From a virus, in the IMG/VR virus record IMGVR_UViG_3300045107_000301, positions 1-45,141 of that record: DNA of 45,141 nt; one strand, 5' to 3'. Under the pieces are notes generated by a model. It was not told the DNA's origin and did no database searches. It worked only from the letters and a program-made list of their open reading frames with translations. The number at the start of each line of letters is the position of its first letter. Position 1 is the first letter of the stretch. This document shows, in pieces, positions 1 to 6,221 of this stretch. A program made the position numbers and the translations under genes.

Positions 1-127
1 GGGGCCGCCGCGACTCTCCTTGACGGCGAGGACCGCCCATGACCCCTTCCTCTGAGGAAATCGCTTTCTACCGAGCGATCCGCTCCGCTTTCCCGGCTGA
101 TGCCGAGGACGCTCGCCTCGTGTTTGC
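1..127. repeat. terminal direct repeat, copy 1 (circular closure)
   Basis: Positions 1-127 are identical base for base to 45015-45141. A 127-base end overlap equals a common largest assembly k-mer, so this most simply means a circular contig written with its overlap; a true terminal redundancy of exactly this length is less likely. The repeat holds the end of the gene at 44754-45056 and the start of the gene at 39-485. Confidence 0.93.
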
Positions 128-485
128 AGACTGGCTCGAAGATCAAGGCAGGGCCAAGGATGCTGCTTATGTGCGGAATCCCGCTGCTGTCGAATCCCTT
201 GGCTTTAGGTCATGGACGATCCAGTCGACTGGAGGCGTTGTTCAAATTGAAGCATCTGGAAAATGCAGCCTTGTTCGCCTCGCGGCACTTCTGGGCCGCC
301 CTCTCTCAAACGTCTCGATTTCCGGTACTGGTCTTGCCTGTTTGCGTTTTGAGCACCTGATCTGCGATCGGTGCGAACTCACCGACCCACGGGCAGACGC
401 AACGTACACGTTCCGGGTTCTGCCTCAGTCGGAAACGGTAAACGTGTTTCGGATTCTGCCTACCGAGGGCATCTTTTCCCCATGA
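39..485 (+). CDS. TIGR02996 domain protein
   Basis: 148 aa. The N-terminal third carries the TIGR02996 signature (EDARLVFADWLEDQGR, residues about 23-38), a short helical domain expanded in Gemmata-type planctomycetes and myxobacteria whose role is unknown. The rest resembles nothing I recognise. The ATG overlaps the stop of the preceding gene on the circle (ATGA at 45053-45056, the second copy of this start), and its own stop overlaps the next ATG at 482. It is therefore a middle member of a translationally coupled chain 44118-44251-44754-39-482. No signal peptide or membrane segment is visible. Confidence 0.8.
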   Translation: MTPSSEEIAFYRAIRSAFPADAEDARLVFADWLEDQGRAKDAAYVRNPAAVESLGFRSWTIQSTGGVVQIEASGKCSLVRLAALLGRPLSNVSISGTGLACLRFEHLICDRCELTDPRADATYTFRVLPQSETVNVFRILPTEGIFSP

Positions 486-874
486 CCATCACCGACGACA
501 TTGCCGCCCTCCAGCGTGCCCTCGACGTCAACCCGGCCGACTGGGATACCCGCCTCGTGCTGGCGGACTGCCTCGCCGAACAGGCGGGCGGGGAGTGCCC
601 GGGGAGCCGCTGCCAGCGGTGGATGGTGCGGCGAAAGGTATATCCGGTTGCCCGGCCTCGACTCGAACGGCCGTTCAACTGCTACTGGATGACCGCCTGG
701 GACCACGCCCCCAAGCCTTCGCTACCCGCCGAGGTGTTCAGCCGTTTGGTTGGGGGCGATCCGGACACCGGGGGTTCCTCCTGGCAGCAGCGCGACTACC
801 CCAACCGCGCGGAAGCCGAGGCCGACCTGGCCCAGGCCCTCGACCAGTTTCGCCGCGAGTACGCCTGCGACTGA
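482..874 (+). CDS. TIGR02996 domain protein, end of plus-strand chain
   Basis: 130 aa. It starts at the ATG inside ATGA 482-485 rather than at the longer upstream in-frame start, because that overlap is the pattern used throughout the chain. The core DTRLVLADCLAEQAGGE near residues 20-36 is the TIGR02996 motif; downstream come a basic stretch with RRK and a Glu/Ala-rich C-terminal helix. The stop lies only a few bases from the converging stop of the minus-strand gene at 880. Function unknown; cytosolic by appearance. Confidence 0.75.
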   Translation: MTITDDIAALQRALDVNPADWDTRLVLADCLAEQAGGECPGSRCQRWMVRRKVYPVARPRLERPFNCYWMTAWDHAPKPSLPAEVFSRLVGGDPDTGGSSWQQRDYPNRAEAEADLAQALDQFRREYACD

Positions 875-879
875 TCCCC

Positions 880-1203
880 TCACCTCCCGATCGGCACCAA
901 CCGCACGGCCGGCCGGATCGTCCGGTATCGGCCCCGCTCCCAGGTGACCAGGCCGAGGTCCCGCAGGCGGCCGAGCGCCTGAAATGCTGCCTGCTCGCAC
1001 ACCCGCAGGCGAGCCGCCACCGACTTCGCCGCCGTGGGCGTTTTCCCGCCTGCCGCCAGCGCCAGCAGGGCGAGCAGGCACCGCGTATCGCTCGGCCCCA
1101 CCACGACAATCCCCGCCTTGCGCAGGGGGTCGAGGAGCCGCTGCGTCCGTACCCCTGCCAGTCCGCACCGGGACCGCACCGCCCGGAGATCCTTGCCGCT
1201 CAC
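880..1203 (-). CDS. winged-helix-like DNA-binding protein
   Basis: 107 aa from a GTG that overlaps the stop of the upstream DUF1580 gene (GTGA, 1200-1203). Residues about 25-100 read like a winged helix: a first helix group around CLLALLALAAGG, a TAAKSVAARL helix, a recognition-like helix QAAFQALGRLRDLGLV, then the wing TWERGRYRTI. The pair with the DUF1580 protein, next to integrase, suggests a regulator of lysogeny or excision, but that is inference. The longer open frame extending to 1560 in this frame is low-complexity Gly/Arg and is rejected. Confidence 0.65.
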   Translation of the reverse strand: MSGKDLRAVRSRCGLAGVRTQRLLDPLRKAGIVVVGPSDTRCLLALLALAAGGKTPTAAKSVAARLRVCEQAAFQALGRLRDLGLVTWERGRYRTIRPAVRLVPIGR

Positions 1204-1550
1204 CGTCGTGCCCTCCGCGTCTCCTCGTCCCGCATCCGCTGCCGATCCCGCAGGGCCTCCTGCACCCGCTTCTCGTCCACCTCGGGGCTCGCCGGTGCCG
1301 GCCGCACCGGCTGAGGCTCCTCCCCCGCGTCCTCGCTCGCGGCCACGAACCGGGCCACGGCCTGCCGCGTCGTCACCCAGCCGCCTGGGGTGCGGTACGC
1401 CTCCAGGCGCACCCCGGCCCGCCCCCGCGTGATCCAGCGCACCACCGTATCCCGGTGGCACGCACGCCCCCGCCGGCCCGGCAGGAGTCGCGTCGCCTGC
1501 GTGGGCGTGAGCGCGTCCTCGCCGAGCAGGCGCAATGCCTGCTCGCTCAT
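1200..1550 (-). CDS. DUF1580 family protein (putative DNA-binding, excisionase-like)
   Basis: 116 aa. The N-terminal half matches the planctomycete DUF1580 pattern: LTPTQATRLLP, then HRDTVVRWITRGRAGVRLEA, then GGWVTTRQAVARF. The arrangement is like MerR/AlpA or excisionase proteins (a helix-turn-helix followed by a wing). The C-terminal third is charged and probably helical. It is the promoter-proximal gene of a minus-strand pair; the 70 bases upstream hold two TGTACA hexamers (1587-1592 and 1614-1619). Position beside integrase fits a directionality factor; that role is not shown by sequence. Confidence 0.75.
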   Translation of the reverse strand: MSEQALRLLGEDALTPTQATRLLPGRRGRACHRDTVVRWITRGRAGVRLEAYRTPGGWVTTRQAVARFVAASEDAGEEPQPVRPAPASPEVDEKRVQEALRDRQRMRDEETRRARR

Positions 1551-1586
1551 GGGGTTGCATCCTGAATTGTGCTGACTGCCCCTACC

Positions 1587-1619
1587 TGTACAGATGCTAC
1601 ATTGGCGAGGGCATGTACA
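1587..1619. promoter_or_regulatory. pair of TGTACA palindromes upstream of DUF1580 gene
   Basis: TGTACA occurs at 1587-1592 and inside the 8-base palindrome ATGTACAT at 1613-1620, with starts 27 bases apart, just upstream of the minus-strand start at 1550. The spacing is not an exact number of helical turns, so an operator is only a suggestion. No convincing -35/-10 pair is seen here. Confidence 0.25.
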
Positions 1620-2060
1620 TCAAGTCGCGGCGGGGTCGGCAGGCAGGGAGGCAGGCGGGAGGCGATAGCCGAGCCTGTCGCGGGGGTTAGCGACCACCCC
1701 GATCGAACAGAGGCGGGCGAGTGCCCGGTCGAGCGTGGAGCGGCCCACGGGTGTGCTGCGAGCCGCGAGCAGCTCGTGAATCCGCCCGGCCGTGTAGGGG
1801 CCGCGCAGGTCACGCAGGAGGGCCACCACGAGCCGCTCGCACTCGCTCAGTTCGTGGGCTCCCTCGGGCGGGGCCACGGGGAAGTCCGTGAGGATGGGCA
1901 TGCGTGCGCCCAACTCACCCACCGAGAGCAGGCAGAACCAGGGGCCGACCGTGACGGCCACCCGCTGCGGCATGGGTGCGCCGTCGGGCAGATCCTCGAG
2001 GATCTTGAGGACGGCGGCCTGCAGGCGGGCGCGGGTCCGGTCGGCGGGTGAGGGCGGCAT
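1620..2060 (-). CDS. winged-helix-like regulator, unknown specificity
   Basis: 146 aa. Residues about 75-135 have the form of a winged helix: ECERLVVALLRDLRG, a second helix AGRIHELLAAR, the turn STPVGRST, a recognition-like helix LDRALARLCSIGVV, then a wing DRLGYRL. The first 70 residues contain a helical segment with ILEDLPDG. It lies between integrase and the DUF1580 pair on the same strand, with two GTCTGCCGA direct repeats (2080-2088, 2092-2100) just upstream. A lysogeny repressor is possible; no family assignment can be made by eye. Confidence 0.65.
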   Translation of the reverse strand: MPPSPADRTRARLQAAVLKILEDLPDGAPMPQRVAVTVGPWFCLLSVGELGARMPILTDFPVAPPEGAHELSECERLVVALLRDLRGPYTAGRIHELLAARSTPVGRSTLDRALARLCSIGVVANPRDRLGYRLPPASLPADPAAT

Positions 2061-2079
2061 AGGGCAATTCTCCGGGAGT

Positions 2080-2100
2080 GTCTGCCGAGTTGTCTGCCGA
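2080..2100. repeat. direct repeat GTCTGCCGA x2
   Basis: The 9-mer GTCTGCCGA occurs at 2080-2088 and 2092-2100, 12 bases apart, just upstream of the minus-strand gene starting at 2060. It may be an operator of that gene. Chance occurrence is possible. Confidence 0.3.
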
Positions 2101-2159
2101 CCAGCCTACGGCGGCGGCCAGCAAGGGGAGCAGGTCGGTTGTCGGGGGAAATGAGAGCG

Positions 2160-2189
2160 GGCCGGCCGGGAGGGGTATCCCGGTCGGCC
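2160..2189 (-). terminator. hairpin after integrase gene
   Basis: Arms 2160-2171 and 2178-2189 pair at 11 of 12 positions around a 6-base loop, 13 bases beyond the integrase stop. There is no clear U-run, so it may be a stem without intrinsic terminator strength. Confidence 0.45.
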
Positions 2190-2201
2190 CAACGTGCGCG
2201 G

Positions 2202-3482
2202 TCAGCCGTGGCGAGCCGCGAACTCGGCGGCCCGGCGGAAGGCGCGGGCGGCGTACTCGCTGGCCATGTCGGGGGTGGAGTGGCCCAGGAGAGCGGCGGT
2301 CGTGTCGCGGTCGGCCTCCTCGTCGGAGAGGGTCGCCGCCGCCTTGCGCAACTGGTTGGGCCGCCAGTCGGGGATCAGGTCCTCGGGCCGGCAGGGGCCG
2401 CTCTTGAGGAGAGCCCGGTTGGCCCGGCGAATCGCCTTGGCCACGGCCCGGTCATAGCTCTGGGTGGTGTAGCGCTCGCCCGGCAGACGGGCCTTACCGC
2501 GACGGGGCGAGCGGCCATGCGAGGCCAGCCAGGCGTCCGTCGCCTCCCGAGGTGAGAACAGGCAGGCATCCGGGTCGCGGCCCGCGAGGAAGGGGGCAAG
2601 CGCGGCCTGGGCGGCCGGGCCGACGGGGACGAGCCGCCGCTTGCCGCGTTCAAGGGTCTTGTGCCGAGGTGGGACGTAGCACCAGATCATTGCACCGTTG
2701 GAGGCGGCCACGGCCGCGACCCGCTGCACGGGCCGGGTGTGGGGTACGGCCAGCCACTCGTCGGGGCGGGTGGACAGATCGCAGCGTCGCAGGCGGCACA
2801 CCTCGCCCGGCCGCATCCCCGTGAGAAAGCCCACGCGGATCATGGCCGCGAGCACCGGGTGACAGTGCGGTAGCGTGGCCTCCACGGCCCACGCTGGCAC
2901 CGGCGGGATGTCCTCCACTTCCCGCCCACCCTTGCCGAGTCGCAGGTTGGGGACCAGCCGCAGGGCCGCCGCCTGCTCGGCCGGCACCAACTCCCGCGAT
3001 GCCAGCCAGGTGAACGCGGTCTTGACGCACCCAATCAGGTGGTTGACATAGGTGCGGGAGAGTCGCGCGGTCCCGGGTCGGCGGCCGGGGCGGGCGAGGA
3101 GGTGGTCGCGGACGGACAAGAGGGCCAGGGGGCCGAAGTCGGCGGCAGCCTTGCGGCCGCACACCTCGACCACGGCGTCGAGGGCGGCCACGACCCGAGG
3201 TAACTGGCACCCCTCGGGGGCGTAGTAGTCGCGGGCGTAGCGCTCGTAGGCCAGCACGGCCTCGGCCACGGACAGGGCGGCCTCGGTCCGGGACGGTCGG
3301 CCCTGCGGGGGCGGGGTGGTTGCCCGCCCGGTCAGGTGGGCGGCGCAGTCGGCCTTGTAGGCAGCCAGGCTCTCGGCGCGGTCGCGGGAGTAGCGGCGGC
3401 GCTCACCGCCGAAGTTGGCCGCCCAGCGGCCGGTCGAGGTGTCGAGGTAGAGGTCGGGGACGGTCTTGCGGGGTCGAGCCAT
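2202..3482 (-). CDS. int: tyrosine recombinase (phage integrase)
   Basis: 426 aa. The start is the ATG at 3482 (MARPRKTVPDLYLD) with AAGGAGG seven bases upstream; the open frame reaches 3692 but runs through attP. An N-terminal arm-binding-like region and a SAM-like core-binding domain (about 90-190) precede the catalytic domain: TGMRPGEVCRLR supplies the first Arg, KTLERGKRRLVPVG the beta-hairpin Lys, NQLRKAA the box II Arg, LLGHSTPD the second His, and EYAAR the Tyr. Box II reads N-x-x-R instead of H-x-x-R. The gene is transcribed away from the adjacent attP core at 3600-3644, the usual arrangement for tRNA-targeting integrases. Confidence 0.95.
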   Translation of the reverse strand: MARPRKTVPDLYLDTSTGRWAANFGGERRRYSRDRAESLAAYKADCAAHLTGRATTPPPQGRPSRTEAALSVAEAVLAYERYARDYYAPEGCQLPRVVAALDAVVEVCGRKAAADFGPLALLSVRDHLLARPGRRPGTARLSRTYVNHLIGCVKTAFTWLASRELVPAEQAAALRLVPNLRLGKGGREVEDIPPVPAWAVEATLPHCHPVLAAMIRVGFLTGMRPGEVCRLRRCDLSTRPDEWLAVPHTRPVQRVAAVAASNGAMIWCYVPPRHKTLERGKRRLVPVGPAAQAALAPFLAGRDPDACLFSPREATDAWLASHGRSPRRGKARLPGERYTTQSYDRAVAKAIRRANRALLKSGPCRPEDLIPDWRPNQLRKAAATLSDEEADRDTTAALLGHSTPDMASEYAARAFRRAAEFAARHG

Positions 3483-3501
3483 GCGCGGGCCTCCTTGCCC
3501 G

Positions 3502-3525
3502 GTTTCAGGCCAACTGGCCTGAAAC
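3502..3525. repeat. perfect inverted repeat, putative integrase arm sites (P side)
   Basis: GTTTCAGGCCA (3502-3512) and its exact complement (3515-3525) are separated by two bases, immediately upstream of the integrase ribosome-binding site. The same 11-mer, in the form GTTYCRGGCCA, recurs three times on the other side of the tRNA core. A combined role as arm site and integrase autoregulatory operator is likely. Confidence 0.65.
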
Positions 3526-3599
3526 ACCGGGCGACGGCCGCACGCGGGTGATCCGCGGGACGGGACCGAAGTCCCCTCGGCGTGACGAGTTGTGGGGTG

Positions 3600-3644
3600 T
3601 ACACCCGACAGGATTCGAACCTGTAACCTTCGGTTCCGTAGACC
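3600..3644 (-). other. attP core: 3' half of tRNA-Arg(ACG)
   Basis: Read on the minus strand, these 45 bases give an anticodon loop CTACGGA (anticodon ACG, 3639-3637), the anticodon-stem 3' strand ACCGA, a five-base variable loop AGGTT, a perfect T arm (ACAGG, TTCGAAT, CCTGT), the acceptor 3' strand CGGGTGT and discriminator A. Pairing of the anticodon stem fails just outside 3644, and there is no D arm or acceptor 5' strand, so this is a tRNA fragment and not a tRNA gene. It is the expected identity block that restores the host tRNA-Arg gene after integration. Confidence 0.88.
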
Positions 3645-3750
3645 ATGACCTGCGGGCGGCTTTCGTCGCCCTATCTCATTGCCAAATAGCATCTTGCATC
3701 ATTAGAGCCGTCCCGGCTGTGGCACGCACAGTACCGCAAGACGCCGCACG

Positions 3751-3792
3751 GTTCCAGGCCACCTGACGGGTTTCGGGCCAGGTTCCAGGCCA
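3751..3792 (+). repeat. three direct repeats GTTYCRGGCCA, putative integrase arm sites (P' side)
   Basis: GTTCCAGGCCA at 3751-3761, GTTTCGGGCCA at 3770-3780 and GTTCCAGGCCA at 3782-3792 lie in direct orientation about 110-150 bases from the tRNA core. With the inverted pair at 3502-3525 they bracket the core as P and P' arm sites bracket other attP cores. The 443 bases 3483-3925 contain no gene: they hold the arm sites, the core and the promoter at 3830. Confidence 0.6.
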
Positions 3793-3816
3793 TCCCGAAA
3801 AGATTCTCCACAATTT

Positions 3817-3857
3817 CCGCATGTGGCTATTGACTATTTGCCGCATGCGGGTAATAT
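3817..3857 (+). promoter_or_regulatory. sigma70-like promoter with twin CCGCATGYGG elements
   Basis: A -35 TTGACT (3830-3835) and -10 TAATAT (3852-3857) are separated by 16 bases. The spacer holds the perfect palindrome CCGCATGCGG (3841-3850), and a near copy CCGCATGTGG lies just upstream of the -35 (3817-3826), 24 bases away. The upstream AT-rich block AAAAGATTCTCC is also found before the promoter at 5163. It should drive the plus-strand genes from 3926. Confidence 0.7.
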
Positions 3858-3925
3858 GAGGGTGTAGGGCAGTCGCACCTGCGACCGCCACCGGGAACCA
3901 GAGACAGCCCCCAGGAGCGACGACC

Positions 3926-4162
3926 ATGATCATCCGCATCACTGACGGCATCGGCCACCTGTCCGAGACGATCACGCTGGCCGCGGACGGCACGCTGTCC
4001 GGCACGGGCTGGGTGGTTGACACCCTGGCCCGCAACGGGCTGGCCATCTCGTCGGAGATGGCCGACGACGAGATTGAGGAGGTGGTGTACGACGCCTTCT
4101 CCGGGGCCGGCTACGCCGGCGACCCGGAGGAGAACGGGTTGACCGTCCGCGTTGTTGGCTGA
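3926..4162 (+). CDS. small acidic protein of unknown function
   Basis: 78 aa, first gene after the promoter at 3830-3857, with CCAGGAGCGACGACC before the ATG. The N-terminal half looks like short beta strands (MIIRITDGIGHLSETITLA), the C-terminal half is acidic and helical (EMADDEIEEVVYDAF) and ends in a strand (GLTVRVV). No cysteines, signal peptide or membrane segment. It is followed by a hairpin at 4202-4221. First position behind a controlled promoter suggests an early or lysogenic-switch protein; no family is recognised. Confidence 0.7.
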   Translation: MIIRITDGIGHLSETITLAADGTLSGTGWVVDTLARNGLAISSEMADDEIEEVVYDAFSGAGYAGDPEENGLTVRVVG

Positions 4163-4201
4163 CGGTTCGGGTCGTCGGCTGACCCCCACCCCCCCACCCA
4201 C

Positions 4202-4221
4202 GCCCCGGCGATGGCCGGGGC
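4202..4221 (+). repeat. intergenic hairpin, copy 1
   Basis: GCCCCGGC and GCCGGGGC pair perfectly over 8 bp around the loop GATG. Closely similar hairpins preceded by the same CCCCACCCACGCC-type run occur at 4828-4847 and 5642-5662, each just after a stop codon and before the next ribosome-binding site. Confidence 0.75.
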
Positions 4222-4238
4222 TGACAAAGGAGAAAAAC

Positions 4239-4817
4239 ATGAGCAGTGTGGTGCTGACCAGCGAGTACCGCCGGTACTCGCCCAATGCCGATTGGGACAA
4301 CGCAGTCCGAGAGAAGGGGGAGACGCTCCGCCACGGAGCCTCGACGAGGACTCCACTCTCACTGACGGCCCCCTGTGGCTGTCACTTCCAAGGCACGCTA
4401 TTCACCATGCCCGGCGGATACGCCGGGTACTCCGGCCTCACCGGCGACGGCTGCCTCACGCGATGCGAGGACCACTCGCCCCTGGAGCCGGATCCGGAGG
4501 AGGAGGATGAGGCTCGGCGGCAGTACGCCGTCAGCCAAGCCGTTTCCGACAGCATCGACGCCTATTCGGCGGCCGAGTACGGCCGGCCGCCAACGGAGGC
4601 GGAAATCCAGCGTGTCGCCCGCTGGATGCTCCCGCTCTTGCGGGAGCGGGGAATGCTCGAAGCCGCCGCCGAGGCTGCCGATGACGGCTTCCTGTCCTGC
4701 GGTAGGACATGGGAGGCCATCTACGCCTTCGGGTACGCCCTCGGCGTGCCTGTGCAGAGGGATTGCATCCCGCTGTTCGTCGCCGTTGGCCAGGCGGCCC
4801 GGGAATCGCTTGGCTGA
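4239..4817 (+). CDS. cysteine-containing protein of unknown function
   Basis: 192 aa from the ATG at 4239, which has AAAGGAG at good spacing; the longer frame from 4152 overlaps the hairpin and is rejected. A Cys/Gly-rich stretch (residues about 45-80: PCGCHFQG, then GDGCLTRCEDHS) may bind a metal. It is followed by an acidic linker and two helical segments (PPTEAEIQRVARWMLPLLRERG; YALGVPVQRDC). The middle section with two conserved-looking helices suggests a small globular host-interaction protein. Not recognised. Confidence 0.68.
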   Translation: MSSVVLTSEYRRYSPNADWDNAVREKGETLRHGASTRTPLSLTAPCGCHFQGTLFTMPGGYAGYSGLTGDGCLTRCEDHSPLEPDPEEEDEARRQYAVSQAVSDSIDAYSAAEYGRPPTEAEIQRVARWMLPLLRERGMLEAAAEAADDGFLSCGRTWEAIYAFGYALGVPVQRDCIPLFVAVGQAARESLG

Positions 4818-4827
4818 CCCCCCCCAC

Positions 4828-4847
4828 GCCCCGGCCAGCGCCGGGGC
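4828..4847 (+). repeat. intergenic hairpin, copy 2
   Basis: GCCCCGGC (4828-4835) and GCCGGGGC (4840-4847) form the same perfect 8-bp stem as copy 1, here with loop CAGC, ten bases after the stop at 4817. A repeated element of this kind between small genes may stabilise mRNA ends or partially terminate transcription. Confidence 0.75.
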
Positions 4848-4862
4848 TGACACGCCACCAGA

Positions 4863-4886
4863 GGCCGCCCCGGCAACGGGGCGGCC
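4863..4886 (+). terminator. second GC hairpin before the gene at 4909
   Basis: GGCCGCCCC (4863-4871) and GGGGCGGCC (4878-4886) pair perfectly over 9 bp with the loop GGCAAC. It lies between the hairpin copy 2 and the ribosome-binding site of the next gene; no U-run follows, so attenuation or RNA protection is as likely as termination. Confidence 0.5.
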
Positions 4887-4908
4887 CGTACCTATTCGGA
4901 GACTACCC

Positions 4909-5118
4909 ATGCCAGCCGCTGACCCGCCTCGACGTGGCCGAGGTCGGCCCCGCACTCGGCCCGCCGACGCCCACTCCCTTGCCGTCCTCCTCACGCCCGA
5001 GGAACTGGCCCGCGTCAACGCGGCAAGGGCTGCCACCGGCGAGACACAGCAGCAGTTCGGCCACCGGGTGCTACTCGCTGCTACGGACAGCGTCCTCGCG
5101 CCGCCACCCCGCGAGTGA
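4909..5118 (+). CDS. small AT-hook plus ribbon-helix-helix-like protein
   Basis: 69 aa from the ATG at 4909 with GGAGA seven bases upstream. An N-terminal basic RGRGRPRTR segment resembles an AT-hook; residues 22-60 (AHSLAVLLTPEELARVNAAR followed by a second helix) resemble a ribbon-helix-helix DNA-binding domain: a strand, a helix and a second helix. It is followed by a new promoter at 5163, whose repeated elements it could bind. A compact DNA-binding regulator is the best reading. Confidence 0.62.
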   Translation: MPAADPPRRGRGRPRTRPADAHSLAVLLTPEELARVNAARAATGETQQQFGHRVLLAATDSVLAPPPRE

Positions 5119-5149
5119 CCTTATCCCTTGCAAAAATTCTCCAGATTTT

Positions 5150-5191
5150 CGACGCCACGCTGTTGACATGCCGACGCCACACGTCTATAGT
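5150..5191 (+). promoter_or_regulatory. strong sigma70-like promoter with twin CGACGCCAC repeats
   Basis: TTGACA (5163-5168), a 17-base spacer and TATAGT (5186-5191) are close to ideal. CGACGCCAC occurs upstream of the -35 (5150-5158) and again in the spacer (5172-5180), 22 bases apart. AAAAATTCTCC at 5132-5142 matches the block upstream of the promoter at 3830. Two copies of a site at these positions would let one protein block RNA polymerase cooperatively. Confidence 0.8.
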
Positions 5192-5246
5192 ATGGGTGTA
5201 CGACGGCGAGCACAACGCGACGCCGAGTACGACAGGAACTTCGACC

Positions 5247-5624
5247 ATGTCCACGATTTCCACCCTAGCCGCCGCCGCCGAATCCTGCCCCGTCGCCCGC
5301 ATGGCCCTGGCCGACGCCCTGGCTGAGGGGCTCCAGGTCACCGCCGAGGGTGCCTTGTGCGTCACCGTCGCCCGCGACGGGACCAACATGGCCTCCTTCC
5401 GCATCGGCGGCCGCCGCGTGAGCGTGCCGGTGTACGTCACCGCGATCTACCGAGCCTCCCGCCGGGTCGATGGGGTGCTCACCTGGCGGCGGTACGACTC
5501 CGTCGGCGACACCACCTCGGGCCACGAGGTGAGCGCCCCGATGGTGGCCCGGGCCAAGGCCATCGCCGCCGAGCGGGGCCTGCCCTACCGGGCGGGCATC
5601 CGCCACGGCCGGATCTGCGACTGA
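5247..5624 (+). CDS. unknown protein behind strong promoter
   Basis: 125 aa. The start is the ATG at 5247 because the promoter -10 at 5186-5191 places the transcript start near 5198, after the other in-frame starts. The N-terminal helix contains two Cys and Ala-rich repeats (LAAAAESCPVARMALADALAEG); the rest alternates strands (ALCVTVARDGTNMASFRIGG, VPVYVTAIYRASRR) and ends with a basic helix. Expression from the strongest promoter in the window suggests an abundant early or lysogen-expressed product. No family recognised. Confidence 0.7.
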   Translation: MSTISTLAAAAESCPVARMALADALAEGLQVTAEGALCVTVARDGTNMASFRIGGRRVSVPVYVTAIYRASRRVDGVLTWRRYDSVGDTTSGHEVSAPMVARAKAIAAERGLPYRAGIRHGRICD

Positions 5625-5641
5625 CCCCGTACCCCACCCAC

Positions 5642-5662
5642 GCCCCGGCCAGCGGCCGGGGC
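5642..5662 (+). repeat. intergenic hairpin, copy 3
   Basis: GCCCCGGCC (5642-5650) and GGCCGGGGC (5654-5662) form a 9-bp perfect stem with loop AGC, followed by AATTCTGTTCT. It is the third member of the hairpin family at 4202 and 4828, and the one most like an intrinsic terminator. Confidence 0.75.
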
Positions 5663-5684
5663 AATTCTGTTCTCTGGAGGCAAC

Positions 5685-6221
5685 ATGGCCCGCACGGACG
5701 GCACGGAGTACACGCGACTACGCCTGGGCCAGGGCTCCCTGGCCCAGGCGGCGGCACTGGCCGCATCGGCCGGGAACATCACCCAGGCGGTGCGGGAGGC
5801 GCTCGCCTACTGGCACGCGGCCGTCGCCCAGGCCGGCCGCCGCAACGCCGAGGAGTTCTCGCCCGAGGACTGGACCCGGCTGGCCGCCCTGAACAACCCG
5901 GACGACCCGCTGCCCAGCGAGGTGCGGGACGAGGAGGCCCGCTCGGCCGCCTGGGATTGGGGGCAGCGGCTCGCCCGCGACCTGCTCGACCAGTACGCCC
6001 ACCGGGCTGTCGTCCTGCCCGCTCACGTCGCCGATCGGGACGCCTGCCGGGCGCTGGCGGCCCGGGTGGCCAAGCTTGACCTCGCTCAGGGGTACGCGAT
6101 GTTCGCGGCCTTGCGGCACTTCTGGCGGCCCGAGAACATCACCTCGGGCGTCGGCGGCGGGGAGTGGTGGGCACCGGAGGTGTGGCTTGTCCCCACCGCG
6201 AAGGAGCCGCCCCGTGAGTGA
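5685..6221 (+). CDS. helical protein of unknown function
   Basis: 178 aa with CTGGAGG well placed before the ATG. It is predominantly helical: an N-terminal segment TQAVREALAYWHAAVAQAG, a middle segment ARDLLDQYAHRAVV and a Trp-rich C-terminus (HFWRPEN, GGEWWAPEVWLVP). The first 45 residues (RLRLGQGSLAQAAALAASAG then NITQAVREAL) resemble the strand-helix-helix order of an Arc-type antitoxin or regulator, but not strongly. Its stop is overlapped by the GTG of the next gene, starting a coupled four-gene unit 5685-7519. Confidence 0.72.
   Translation: MARTDGTEYTRLRLGQGSLAQAAALAASAGNITQAVREALAYWHAAVAQAGRRNAEEFSPEDWTRLAALNNPDDPLPSEVRDEEARSAAWDWGQRLARDLLDQYAHRAVVLPAHVADRDACRALAARVAKLDLAQGYAMFAALRHFWRPENITSGVGGGEWWAPEVWLVPTAKEPPRE

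Noticed and set aside
1587-1619. LexA-type SOS box
   Set aside because: TGTACA words lack the CTG-N10-CAG or GAAC-GTTC structure and the spacing does not fit.
3600-3644. A complete tRNA gene
   Set aside because: Only the 3' half from the anticodon loop is present; no D arm, acceptor 5' strand or full anticodon stem. It is treated as attP core.
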